Assembly (NCBI RefSeq): GCF_000025325.1
Contig: NC_013743.1
Span: 2,728,001 to 2,792,000, forward strand
Direction: 5' to 3'
Length of the DNA stretch: 64,000 bases
DNA from: Haloterrigena turkmenica DSM 5511
GTDB lineage: Archaea; Halobacteriota; Halobacteria; Halobacteriales; Natrialbaceae
Positions 47,287 to 56,332 of this stretch are shown here, piece by piece; positions within the stretch are counted from its first letter, which is position 1, and the number at the start of each line of letters is the position of its first letter. The translations under genes and the position numbers were made by a program. The notes below the pieces were generated by a model. It was not told the origin of the DNA. It worked only from the letters and a program-made list of their open reading frames with translations, and searched no databases.

Positions 47287-47451
47287 ACGATCAGTAGCGG
47301 CCGCGCGAGCAAAAGTCTCGAGCAAGCATGGCTCGCCCCCCGATTCGCGCCGCTTGGCACCGAAGACGACTGCGCCTGCGGCGCGTCGACCTTCCGCCGG
47401 CTCCGGTAACCTCACGTCGACGAATGCGCCGCCGAACACCGCGAGCCGCGA

Positions 47452-48378
47452 TCACGAGTCGCGATTCCGTCCGACGCTCGCGGGAAGCGCCGTCAGGAGC
47501 AACTCGCGGTCGTAGCGCTCGGTCCGGAACAAGCCGAGACAGAACAGACCAGCGACGCCGGCGGCCAGCCAGTTCCCGTAGAGGACGTTGATCGCCCCCC
47601 AGAGCACCACGAAGCTCACCAGATCGTCGAGGACGAACTCGCAGGTTCGGACCCGCTCGAGCAGTGCCGCGCGGTCGAACGCGCGGTCGACGAGGAGGAC
47701 CGCGACGGTTCCCGAGAGGAGCCAGCCGACGTAGTTCGAGGCGGGAACGCCGTAGTAACTCCCTGGCGGGACGTACGCCCAGAAGCCGATGGCGACGGCG
47801 GCCGGATCGAGGACGAGGTCGACGGCGACGACGACGGCGATCGCGGTCGGGATCCTGACCAGCGGCCGCGCGCTCCAGCCCTCGAGGATCAGCAGCGTCA
47901 GCAGGAAGGCGTTCAGGACCAACGGGAGGAAAAACAGCGGGAGCGCGAGCGGGATCTCGCCGAACAGCATCGGTCCCAGTTGGATTCCGTACTCGAAGGC
48001 ACCGTAGGGCCAGCCGGTTCGCACGCCGACCAGTTCGATCGCGTACGTGTACGCCGTCACGAGCCCCAGATAGGCCAGCGCTCGGCGGTCGACCCGCGGA
48101 AGCAGGCCGACGACCAGCGGCGAGCGCATCACCAACGTCCCGAACAGGATCAACAGCGGATTGTACGCGAGCGGCCTCGGCAGTAGCCCTTCCGCGCTCG
48201 CGACCAGCGTCACTGCGCCGACGACCGGAAACACGACCGCGATCGTGAATCGATTCTCCCGAATCAGCGCCTCGAGGCGGCGCTCGAGAGCTACCCGGCG
48301 TTCGTCAGCCCCGGGGTCGGAGCCGGCGACGGCGTCCGAATCGATATCGGCGTCCGTCGGGGCGCCCGGATCAGCCAT
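47452..48378 (-). CDS. cruF: Carotenoid hydratase CruF (bacterioruberin step)
   Basis: The 308-residue membrane protein has about seven helices and belongs to the CruF/DUF422 carotenoid family. In haloarchaea CruF hydrates the C50 intermediate bisanhydrobacterioruberin to give bacterioruberin. Signatures include YELVGVRTGWPYGAFEYG (as IELVGVRTGWPYG) and PLALPLFFLPLVLNAFLL, and VDLVLDPAAVAIGFW. It overlaps lyeJ by 8 bases and is the last gene of the crtD-lyeJ-cruF operon. The long acidic N-terminus (MADPGAPTDADIDSDAV) comes before the first helix. Confidence 0.9.
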   Translation of the reverse strand: MADPGAPTDADIDSDAVAGSDPGADERRVALERRLEALIRENRFTIAVVFPVVGAVTLVASAEGLLPRPLAYNPLLILFGTLVMRSPLVVGLLPRVDRRALAYLGLVTAYTYAIELVGVRTGWPYGAFEYGIQLGPMLFGEIPLALPLFFLPLVLNAFLLTLLILEGWSARPLVRIPTAIAVVVAVDLVLDPAAVAIGFWAYVPPGSYYGVPASNYVGWLLSGTVAVLLVDRAFDRAALLERVRTCEFVLDDLVSFVVLWGAINVLYGNWLAAGVAGLFCLGLFRTERYDRELLLTALPASVGRNRDS

Positions 48379-49243
48379 AGAGCACCCTCCAGAGGCCGCC
48401 CATCGTCAGCACCGCGCCGACGACCGTGTTGATCGCCGGGAACCACCAGTACGCGCGGTCGACCGCGACGCTCGAGGTCGCGATCGCGGCGACGAGGCCG
48501 GGGTAGACGAGCATGAGCGCACCGAGACGGAGATCGAGCGCGGCGAACGCGGCGGCGCTCGCGAGCCAGCAGGCGCCGCAGTAGGCGTAGGTCCGGCGCT
48601 CGCCGAGCACCGTCGCGGTCGTCCGGATGCCGGTCTCCCGGTCTGGTTCGATGTCGGGAACCGCGGAGAACGTGTGCATCCCCATCGCCCACAGCCAGCC
48701 GCCGAGGACGGCGAGGATCGGGGGCTGGCTCCCCGCGACGGCGGCGTAGGCCGCCACGCCGGGGGCGATGTAGAGCCCGTTCGAGACCGAATCGAGCACG
48801 GGTGTGGTCTTGAACCGGACCGGCGGCGCGCTGTAGGCCGCCCCGAGGACGAGGAAGACAGCGAGCCACGGCCACGCCGCGGACGGGACGAGAGGGAGGA
48901 TCGCCAGCCCCAGGAGCGCGCAGACGGCCACGACGACGGGAACGATCCGCTGGCCGCGGTACCGGGCCTCCCGCTCCGATTTCTTCGGATTCGCGGCGTC
49001 GATCTCGCGATCGTAGATGTCGTTGATCCCGTAGAGGAAGACGTTCGCCGGAAGCAGGAAGTAGGCGAACAGGACGATCGCCGCGGGAGCCAACGCATCG
49101 CCGACGCTATCGGCGGCGTAGGCGACGCCGACGAGCACCGGGCCGGCGAGATAGAGCCAGAACCGGGGCCGAGAGAGGGTCAGCAGGTACCGGAGCCGGT
49201 CGCCGTGTCGGCCCTCGCCCGCAGCCGTCGAGTTCGCGGTCAT
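48371..49243 (-). CDS. lyeJ: Lycopene elongase/hydratase (UbiA family)
   Basis: This 290-residue UbiA prenyltransferase adds C5 units to lycopene, forming the C50 backbone of bacterioruberin. The two Asp motifs are NDIYDREIDAANPKK (near 75) and VPDIEPDRETGIRTTA (near 190). About eight helices follow the charged start. The gene is 13 bases after crtD and overlaps cruF by 8, so the three are translated together. This gene order is the known haloarchaeal bacterioruberin operon. Confidence 0.92.
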   Translation of the reverse strand: MTANSTAAGEGRHGDRLRYLLTLSRPRFWLYLAGPVLVGVAYAADSVGDALAPAAIVLFAYFLLPANVFLYGINDIYDREIDAANPKKSEREARYRGQRIVPVVVAVCALLGLAILPLVPSAAWPWLAVFLVLGAAYSAPPVRFKTTPVLDSVSNGLYIAPGVAAYAAVAGSQPPILAVLGGWLWAMGMHTFSAVPDIEPDRETGIRTTATVLGERRTYAYCGACWLASAAAFAALDLRLGALMLVYPGLVAAIATSSVAVDRAYWWFPAINTVVGAVLTMGGLWRVLYG

Positions 49244-49256
49244 GGCAGTGAAGCGA

Positions 49257-50753
49257 TCATCGGCCGGTCGGTCGGCCGTAGTCCTCGAGGACCGTCTGGG
49301 CGGTCAGCTCGCCGCTGATGAGACACATCGGAACGCCGATCCCGGGCGTCGTGTCGCCGCCGACGAAGTAGAGCCCGTCGACCCCCTTGGAGCGGTGGGG
49401 CGGGCGGAACAGCGCGGTCTGCCGGAGCGTGTGGGCCAGTCCGAGGGCCGTCCCGTCGTAGCTGTTGTACCGGTCGGCGAAGTCCTCGACGCAGAAGCGC
49501 TCCTCGAGGACGATCCGGTCGCGCAGATCGGTCCCGGTGTTGACCGCGATGTCCCCGAGGATCCTGTCGCGGTACTCCTCGCGGACTTCGGGGGTGTCCT
49601 CGAGGCCGGGCGCGATGGGAACGAGGACGAACAGCGCGCTGTGGCCGTCAGGAGCGACGTCGTCGTCGGTCTTCGAGGGCACGCAGAGGTAGTAAGCGGG
49701 ATCCTCGGGCCACTCGGGGTCTTCGAAGATCCGATCGAAGTGGTCCTGCCAGTCCGTGGGGAGGACCAGCGTGTGGTGGGCGAGTTCGTCGACCGACCCC
49801 TCGACGCCGAGGTACAGCAGGAACGCAGAGGGCGCGTAGGTTCGCTTCTCCCAGTAGTCGGCATCGTAGCCGCGCTGTTCGGGCTGTAAGAGCTCCTGTT
49901 CGGTGTGAGCGTAGTCGGCGTTGCTGACGACCAGATCCGATCGGATCGGGCCGTCGGGCGTCTCGACGAGAAAGGCGCCCTCGCGGCCCTTGATCGCCGT
50001 CGCTGGCCGATCGGTGTCGTACTCGACGCCCAGTTCCCGACCCAGTTGCGCGATACTGTCGACGACGGCGGCGATCCCCCCGTCGGGATACCAGACGCCG
50101 AGGTTGAAATCGACGTGGCTCATCAGATTGTACAGCGCCGGCGTGTTCGTCGGCGAGCCGCCGAGGAACACCAGCGTGTACTGCATGATCTGCTGGAGCT
50201 TCGGGTGGTCGAAGTAGTCCTCGACGTGGCCCTGCATCGATCCCAGCAGCGAGAGGCCCCGTGCCTGTCGAGCCACGTCGGGATCGACGTAATCGCGCAG
50301 GCGGGTGCGATCCTCGTAGACGAAGTGTTCCATCCCGACCTCGTAGTTCTCCTTCGATTTCTCGAGGTAGCGCTCCAAGGCCTCGCCGGCGCCCGCCTCG
50401 TACTCGTCGAAGACGGCCTTCGTTCGCTCGAGGTCGGGCGTCACGTCGACCTGATCCCCGTCTTTGAAGAACAGCCGGTAGTGCGGATCGAGGTGCGTCA
50501 GTTCGTAGTAGTCCGACGGCGTCCGATCGAAGTCGCCGAAGAAGCGCTCGAAAACGTCCGGCATTAGGTACCACGAGGGACCCATGTCGAACCGGAAGCC
50601 GTCTTTCTCGAGGCGGCTCGCTCGACCGCCGACCTGCTCGTTCTTTTCGATAACCCGCACGTCGGCGCCCGCGTCGGCGAGGTAACAGGCCGTCGCGAGG
50701 CCGCCGATTCCGGCGCCGATCACGACGACCGACTCACCGGCCAGCGATTGCAT
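49257..50753 (-). CDS. crtD: Carotenoid 3,4-desaturase (phytoene-desaturase family)
   Basis: The 498-residue FAD enzyme has the dinucleotide loop VVVIGAGIGGLATACYLADA (residues 9-28), VGGRASRLEKDGFRFDMGPS after it, and the C-terminal FAD motif LYFVGGDTTPGIGVPMCLIS. In the bacterioruberin pathway CrtD introduces 3,4 double bonds into the C50 chain. A separate CrtI for lycopene formation is expected elsewhere; CrtD itself is the best call from its operon position with lyeJ and cruF. ATG 50753 (MQSLAGESVVVIGAG) is used. Confidence 0.9.
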   Translation of the reverse strand: MQSLAGESVVVIGAGIGGLATACYLADAGADVRVIEKNEQVGGRASRLEKDGFRFDMGPSWYLMPDVFERFFGDFDRTPSDYYELTHLDPHYRLFFKDGDQVDVTPDLERTKAVFDEYEAGAGEALERYLEKSKENYEVGMEHFVYEDRTRLRDYVDPDVARQARGLSLLGSMQGHVEDYFDHPKLQQIMQYTLVFLGGSPTNTPALYNLMSHVDFNLGVWYPDGGIAAVVDSIAQLGRELGVEYDTDRPATAIKGREGAFLVETPDGPIRSDLVVSNADYAHTEQELLQPEQRGYDADYWEKRTYAPSAFLLYLGVEGSVDELAHHTLVLPTDWQDHFDRIFEDPEWPEDPAYYLCVPSKTDDDVAPDGHSALFVLVPIAPGLEDTPEVREEYRDRILGDIAVNTGTDLRDRIVLEERFCVEDFADRYNSYDGTALGLAHTLRQTALFRPPHRSKGVDGLYFVGGDTTPGIGVPMCLISGELTAQTVLEDYGRPTGR

Positions 50754-50947
50754 ACCCGAACGTGAGTGTCGGCACGGTGAAAAGCGTATGTCATACCCAT
50801 GTAGGGTCGACCCCGCCACGTGCGGCGAGGGTCCGACGGTCAGCGCCCGTTCGCGACCGTCCGCGCTCCGGTTCTGGTTTGGTACGTGCTGACTCGGGGC
50901 GTCCTCAAAGCCAAACGCTTAGTTCGTTCCGTGATTCGAACCCGACT

Positions 50948-52825
50948 ATGAGCGATCACGAGCAGCCCGGTAGCGTGGAGGAAGACCGCGCTGACCGGGA
51001 CCAAGAGGAGGCGCCGCCGCCCGATCACGACGCGGAGGCGGAGCGAGTCCGCGAGGCCGTCGACCGCTCCCGAAGCGGAGCGCCGGCGGCCGGATCGGTC
51101 GTCCGCGACCGGTTCTCTTCGGACGAGGTCTTTCAGCGGATCGTCGCGGCGGCCGACGAGGAGGTCACCTCTGGCAGCCGCGAACTGTTCTTCAGCGGCA
51201 TCGCCGCCGGCTTCGCGATCACGATCACGGTCCTGCTGTACGCCTCGCTGTACGGGGCGACCGACGGCCATCCGATCCTGAGCGCGCTGCTGTACCCGCT
51301 CGGGTTTATCTACATCATCATCGGTGGCTACCAACTGTACACCGAAAATACGCTGCCGCCGGTGGCGCTCACCCTCGAGCGTCTCGCGAGCATCCCCGCG
51401 CTCTTGCGCCACTGGACGATCGTCCTCGCCGGCAACTTCACCGGCGGCGCGATCGGCGCCGCAGTGCTCGCGTGGGGCGGCGTCTTCTCCGACGAGGCGT
51501 TCGAGGCGGCGCTGTATCTCGGCACCCACGGTCCGGAGACCGCGTGGTTAGACCTGTTCTTCAAGGCGGCCTTCGCCGGTCTGATCGTCGCCGGCGTCGT
51601 CTGGGTGGAGTACGCCGCCCGCGAGACGGTCGCCAGAATCCTGATCGTCTACATGGCGTTCCTCGCGATCCCGATCGGGAACCTCTTCCACGTCGTCACC
51701 TCCTTTACTGAGATGGCCTTTGCCGTCTTCCTCGGCGAACTCTCCCTCTACGTGGGCGTCGTCCACTTCGTCCTCCCGGTGGCGCTCGGCAACACCATTG
51801 GCGGCATCCTGTTGGTGACCGTCGTCAACTGGTTCCAGACCAGCGAACGACGCCTCGAGTCGGCTCGGTTCGAGGGGATCGAACGGCGCCTCTCGATCCA
51901 AGAGTGGACCCTCGGTAGCGTCGTCGGGCGCTCGTACGTCCCCATAATCGACACGGCCGATACGACCGCTCCCGCCGACGACGACACCTACCGGGTGGTC
52001 GTCCCCATCGCGAACCCGCGCACCGAATCCCGGCTCGTCGAACTCGCCGCGACGCTCGCGAGCACCCGCGAGTCGGCGATCGTCCACGTCGTCCACGTCG
52101 TCCAGACGCCCGACCAGCCGTCGGCGGTCGGCACCGACAGACAGCGCGCCCGAATCGTCAACGAATCCGAGAGCTTACTCGAGGACGTCACCGGGTCGAT
52201 CGACTACGGCAACGTCGACAGCGAGACGTCGACGGTCGTCACCCACCGCTCGTTCGAGGAGATCTTCGACACCGCCGTCCGCGAGCACGCCGACCTCGTA
52301 GTGATGGGCTGGGGCGGCAACAACCTGTGGGACGCCGCGCGCGCCGAACGGCCCATCAGCGAACTCACCAGCCAGCTCCCCTGTGACTTCCTCGTGGTCA
52401 GGGACCGCGGGCTGGACACCTCGCGGATCCTGCTGCCGACGGCCGGCGGTCCGGACTCGGATCTGAGCGCCGAGGTCGCGAAGACGCTCAGTGACACCAC
52501 CGGTGCCGAGGTCTCGCTGCTGCACATCGTCGACGGTCCCGACGACCGCCGCGCCGGCGAGGAGTTCTTAGAGGAGTGGGCCATCGACCACGACCTCCAC
52601 GACGCCGAGATCCTCGTCGACGACTCCGGAAACGTCGAGGAGGCCATCTGTCGCGCGGCGGACGATCACACGACGATCATGCTCGGCGCGACCGAGCGCG
52701 GCCTGCTCTCGCGGCTCGTGACCAGCTCGCTGCACTTAGACGTCGTCAACGAGGTCGACTGCTCGGTGATGCTCGCGGAGCGACCGAGCGGACGGAGTTT
52801 CTTCAGGCGGCTGTTCGGTCGGTAG
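50948..52825 (+). CDS. Formate/nitrite transporter fused to two universal-stress domains
   Basis: The 625-residue protein has a charged cytoplasmic start (1-65), a formate/nitrite transporter (FNT) channel (about 70-305, six helices, with GNFTGGAIGAAVLAWGG and the IPIGNLFHVVTSFTEM pore loop), and two C-terminal Usp domains (about 345-475 and 480-605). The first has ANPRTESRLVELAATLAST, the second MLGATERGLLSRLVTSS. The channel moves small monocarboxylates or nitrite; the Usp pair may gate it by nucleotide, which is inference. It is divergent from crtD; the ATG at 50948 starts MSDHEQPGSV. Confidence 0.85.
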   Translation: MSDHEQPGSVEEDRADRDQEEAPPPDHDAEAERVREAVDRSRSGAPAAGSVVRDRFSSDEVFQRIVAAADEEVTSGSRELFFSGIAAGFAITITVLLYASLYGATDGHPILSALLYPLGFIYIIIGGYQLYTENTLPPVALTLERLASIPALLRHWTIVLAGNFTGGAIGAAVLAWGGVFSDEAFEAALYLGTHGPETAWLDLFFKAAFAGLIVAGVVWVEYAARETVARILIVYMAFLAIPIGNLFHVVTSFTEMAFAVFLGELSLYVGVVHFVLPVALGNTIGGILLVTVVNWFQTSERRLESARFEGIERRLSIQEWTLGSVVGRSYVPIIDTADTTAPADDDTYRVVVPIANPRTESRLVELAATLASTRESAIVHVVHVVQTPDQPSAVGTDRQRARIVNESESLLEDVTGSIDYGNVDSETSTVVTHRSFEEIFDTAVREHADLVVMGWGGNNLWDAARAERPISELTSQLPCDFLVVRDRGLDTSRILLPTAGGPDSDLSAEVAKTLSDTTGAEVSLLHIVDGPDDRRAGEEFLEEWAIDHDLHDAEILVDDSGNVEEAICRAADDHTTIMLGATERGLLSRLVTSSLHLDVVNEVDCSVMLAERPSGRSFFRRLFGR

Positions 52826-52969
52826 CCGACTCCCCTGCTTTTCTATCGACCGAGACCGATCGCGTCGCCGACCGTCTCGAGTCGAGACGATTCGCACCGT
52901 CCCGAATCGCTCGAGCGGGAACTCGCGAGTCCGACACGCTTATTCACGAACGGCGACGAAAGACGTACA

Positions 52970-54631
52970 GTGAGTACCGAGACGCCCGAACCGACCGAAA
53001 CCGAAGCGTTCGAGCGGGTCTGCGAGACGCTCGTCGAGCGGATCGTCAACGGCGAGATCGAGCGCGACGAGGTCGAGAAAGCCAAACTCGAGGCCTGTTC
53101 GGAACACTCGGCGCCGAAGGTGCCGAAGAACTCCGAACTGCTCGATTACGCGCCCCAGGAGTACCGCGAGGATCTCGAGGCGGTCCTCCAGCGTAAGCCC
53201 GTCCGTACCGCCTCGGGCGTCTCGCCGGTCGCGATCATGACCTCGCCCGAGCGGTGTCCCCACGGGAAGTGTCTCTACTGCCCCGGCGGTCCCGACTCGG
53301 AGTTCTCCTCCTCCCAGAGTTACACGGGCGAGGAGCCCGCGGCCGCCCGCGGGGTCCAGAACGATTACGACCCCTACGGGCAGGTGACGCTCCGACTCGA
53401 GCAGCTACGCGAGATCGGCCACCCCATCGACAAGGTCGAACTGATCCTGATGGGCGGCACGATGACCGCCCGGAGCCACGACTACCAAGAGTGGTTCGTC
53501 AAGCGGGCCCTCGAGGCGATGAACGACTACGATGTCGAGAAGGAGCCCGAACCGGCCGAGGGCGAGAGCTTCGCGCAGGACCCCGAGGAGTACGACTGGA
53601 AGTACGTCGAGGACGTCATCACGGAAAACGAGACCGCGGACGTCCGCAACATCGGCACCACGTTTGAGACCAAACCCGACTGGTGCGATCCCGAACAGAT
53701 CGATCGCATGCTCGATCTCGGCGGGACCAAAGTCGAGGTCGGCGTCCAGACGACCTACGAGCGCATAAATCGGGAAATGCACCGCGGCCACGGCGTCCAG
53801 GAGTCGATGGAGGCCAACCAGCGGCTGCGGGATTCGGCGTTCAAGGTCGGCTTCCACATGATGCCCGGCCAGCCCGGAATGTCCAAGGAGATGTGTCTCG
53901 AGGACTTCCGCCGGATCTTCGAGGCGGAGGCCTGGAAGCCCGACTACCTGAAGATCTACCCGACGCTGATCGTCCGCGGGACGGCGACCTACGACTGGTG
54001 GCACAACGGCGAGTTCGATCCGCTCGACAACGACGAGGCCGCCGAACTGGTCGCCGAGATCAAAGACATGATACCCCGCTACACGCGCCTGCAGCGCGTC
54101 CAGCGGGACATCCCGGCGGACTACATCGACGCCGGCGTCTGGAAGTCGAACCTCCGACAGCTCGCCCGCAAGCGGATGGACGACCACGACTGGACCTGTG
54201 AGTGTATCCGCTGTCGCGAGGCCGGGATGAATGACGAGACGCCCGAGAACGTCGAACTCGACGTGATGACCTACGACGCCTGCGGCGGGACGGAACACTT
54301 CATCTCCTTCGAGGACTTCGAGCAGGACCTGCTGGTCGGCTTCTGCCGCCTGCGGTTCCCGAACGATCCCGTCCGACCGGAACTCGAGAACGCCGCGCTC
54401 GTCCGCGAACTCCACGTCTACGGCAGCGAAGTCACAGTCGGCGACGAGGGAGCAACGGACCAGCATCAACACCGCGGCTACGGCCGCCGACTCATGGCCC
54501 GCGCCGAGGAACTCGCCGCCGACGCCGGCTACGACAAGGTCAGCGTCATCTCGGGCATCGGCGCCCGCGAGTACTACCGGGAGAAACTCGGCTATCATCA
54601 GGACGGGCCGTACGTCAGTAAACGGCTCTGA
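52970..54631 (+). CDS. Elongator protein 3 (radical SAM/GNAT tRNA-modifying enzyme)
   Basis: This 553-residue archaeal Elp3 modifies wobble uridine of tRNAs (5-carboxymethyl type). The radical SAM 4Fe-4S cysteines are Cys96, Cys101 and Cys104 in CPHGKCLYCPGG, SAM is held around LILMGGTMTAR, and the acetyl-CoA GNAT domain is in the C-terminal 150 residues (HRGYGRRLMARAEELAADAG). The start is GTG at 52970, with TATA-like GCTTATTCA 24-32 bases upstream, which fits a leaderless transcript. It stands alone with no Elp1/Elp2, as usual in archaea. Confidence 0.95.
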   Translation: MSTETPEPTETEAFERVCETLVERIVNGEIERDEVEKAKLEACSEHSAPKVPKNSELLDYAPQEYREDLEAVLQRKPVRTASGVSPVAIMTSPERCPHGKCLYCPGGPDSEFSSSQSYTGEEPAAARGVQNDYDPYGQVTLRLEQLREIGHPIDKVELILMGGTMTARSHDYQEWFVKRALEAMNDYDVEKEPEPAEGESFAQDPEEYDWKYVEDVITENETADVRNIGTTFETKPDWCDPEQIDRMLDLGGTKVEVGVQTTYERINREMHRGHGVQESMEANQRLRDSAFKVGFHMMPGQPGMSKEMCLEDFRRIFEAEAWKPDYLKIYPTLIVRGTATYDWWHNGEFDPLDNDEAAELVAEIKDMIPRYTRLQRVQRDIPADYIDAGVWKSNLRQLARKRMDDHDWTCECIRCREAGMNDETPENVELDVMTYDACGGTEHFISFEDFEQDLLVGFCRLRFPNDPVRPELENAALVRELHVYGSEVTVGDEGATDQHQHRGYGRRLMARAEELAADAGYDKVSVISGIGAREYYREKLGYHQDGPYVSKRL

Positions 54632-55059
54632 GGCGTCCGACGAGCGGTTCGCTTGCGGTTTTCTTCCTGTCGATATACGATGCGCGTGTCGAGTCCCCCT
54701 CGGCCCCGTCTCTCGCGCCCATATAAAATAACCCATAGTATACAGAAAATTTATGAGTATTCGGAACGGAGTATTCGACGCCGACAATCGTCGGCACCGT
54801 TGTCAACACTCCCCAGACCGACAGCGGCACACCGAGTTGCCTCTCACCCAGCACGCCGGGGATGCTCCCCGAACCGCTCGTCCCCCACCGAGCGATCCAC
54901 CCCCGGCGTGTATCCTCTCACTGTGCCTTCGATACCCCCTCGAGTCGATTCTCTAGTCAGTTCTCTGAGCCAGACGCGACGTCGAGCTTCGCCCACTGAG
55001 GACCATCGGGTCGTACCAGCGCCTTATAATATTCGACCGACCGTCAGCGTCGATTCGAG
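54632..55059. other. Intergenic region with a strong unassigned promoter
   Basis: The 428-base region between Elp3 and tenA has two TATA-like sites. ATATAAAATA (54721-54730) is 23-32 bases before an ATG at 54753 whose 67-codon frame (to 54956) is Arg/Pro/His-rich and unlike haloarchaeal proteins. TTATAATA (55024-55031) is 29-36 bases before the tenA ATG and is its likely promoter. The first promoter could serve a small RNA or a short peptide. Confidence 0.45.
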
Positions 55060-55719
55060 ATGGCTTTCAGCGACCAGTTACTCGAGGCGGGATCGGACGT
55101 CTGGGCGGCACAGAAAGAGCACCCGTTCGTGCACGAACTCGCGGCTGGCACGTTGGACGAAGACGCCTTTCAGCACTGGGTGAAACAGGACTACCGGTAC
55201 CTGCTCGATTACGCGCGGGTGTTCTCGATCGCGGGCACGAAGGCCCGCGACGAGGCGACGATGACCCACCTGCTGGGGGTCGCCCACGAGGTCTTGGATC
55301 ACGAGATGGACCTCCACCGGGAGTTCGCCGCCGACTACGGTATCTCGCGGGCGGACCTCGAGGCCGTCGAGAAGGCGCCGACCTGTCACGCCTACACGAA
55401 CTTCCTCGTGCGGACCGCGTACGAAGGATCGATCGCTGAGATCGCTGCAGCGCTGTACCCCTGCATGCAGGGGTATCTCGACGTCGCGGAGCACATGGCC
55501 ACCCTCGCCGAGGAGGAGCACCGGTACACGCCCTTCATCGAGCTGTACACGGGTGAGGACTTCCGCGAAGCCACCGCCTGGTGTCGAGAATTCGTCGACG
55601 ACTGCGGCGAGCGGTATCCGGGCGAGCACGACGCGATGCGCGAGGCGTTCCTGACGAGCGCCAAACTCGAGTACCGATTCTGGGAGATGGCCTACACCCG
55701 CGAGGGCTGGGAGCTCTGA
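55060..55719 (+). CDS. tenA: TenA-family thiaminase II
   Basis: The 219-residue all-helical TenA protein hydrolyses thiamine breakdown products, returning the pyrimidine for salvage. The key residues fall at the same positions as in Bacillus TenA: Asp44 and Tyr47 (VKQDYRYLLD), catalytic Cys135 (ALYPCMQGYL) and a Glu near 204 (SAKLEYRFWEM). It is therefore probably an active thiaminase II. ATG 55060 sits 29-36 bases after a TATA-like box. The adjoining 110-residue gene at 55784 may be cotranscribed; I found no convincing TPP riboswitch. Confidence 0.92.
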   Translation: MAFSDQLLEAGSDVWAAQKEHPFVHELAAGTLDEDAFQHWVKQDYRYLLDYARVFSIAGTKARDEATMTHLLGVAHEVLDHEMDLHREFAADYGISRADLEAVEKAPTCHAYTNFLVRTAYEGSIAEIAAALYPCMQGYLDVAEHMATLAEEEHRYTPFIELYTGEDFREATAWCREFVDDCGERYPGEHDAMREAFLTSAKLEYRFWEMAYTREGWEL

Positions 55720-55783
55720 CCGTGGACACGATCGAGACGGGACGACCGTTGCGGTCATACCGACGGTGCCCCAATCGCCGCGC

Positions 55784-56116
55784 ATGAGCGAGCGCGACAC
55801 CGTCATCGAACGCATCGCGGCGGCGACCCTCCGGGTCGACGTTCCCCTCGAGCGCGGCGGCGAATTGGCCGTCGCCGCACAGGAAGCCCTCGAGTCGCTC
55901 GCGATCGTCCGATACGCCGACGTCAGGGAACTCGGCGCGGTCGACGCGGGCGATGACGGGCTGGCGGTGACGATCGACTGTCGGCTGACGCTCCACGGCG
56001 ACGACGCGACCGCGGCCGAAGCGACCGGACGACAGGCCCTCCGTGAGGCGGACCGAGTGCTCGGCATCGACCGGTTCGAGACGGTCGACGGGCCGTACCG
56101 TATCGAACGGTGGTGA
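55784..56116 (+). CDS. Conserved haloarchaeal protein near tenA
   Basis: The 110-residue protein starts MSERDTVIERIAAATLRVDV. It looks like one alpha/beta domain with a repeated pattern of short strands and helices (LAIVRYADVRELGAVD, LAVTIDCRLTLHGDD) and no catalytic motif I know. It follows tenA by 64 bases on the same strand. A start six codons upstream at 55766 is possible. The function is unknown. Confidence 0.65.
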   Translation: MSERDTVIERIAAATLRVDVPLERGGELAVAAQEALESLAIVRYADVRELGAVDAGDDGLAVTIDCRLTLHGDDATAAEATGRQALREADRVLGIDRFETVDGPYRIERW

Positions 56117-56294
56117 ACGGCCCTCACTGATCGCGATCGTCGCTCGACTCGACAAAACTGTCGACCAACTCGAGCGCTCGCTGCCGCTCGACTCGCGATT
56201 CCGATCGACTCGGTAACAGTGACCAACTGCCGATTCCAGCCGCGTCGCCCCTCGAATCTACCGCCGACAACCAGAATAGGAACCGAAAGGCGAC

Positions 56295-56303
56295 GATTTA
56301 AGT
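56295..56303 (+). promoter_or_regulatory. TATA-like box of the Mrp operon
   Basis: GATTTAAGT lies 30-38 bases before the mnhA ATG at 56333. It should drive the whole seven-gene operon, since all later genes overlap. Confidence 0.5.
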
Positions 56304-56332
56304 ACGCCGTCTCGGTAGATTAGCAAAACTAG

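Noticed and set aside
54990..55034. Possible TPP riboswitch ahead of tenA (CTGAGG and ACCAGCG words)
   Set aside because: Only fragments of the conserved words are present, with no pairing arms in the right order, and the tenA TATA box is downstream of them, so they would not be in its mRNA.
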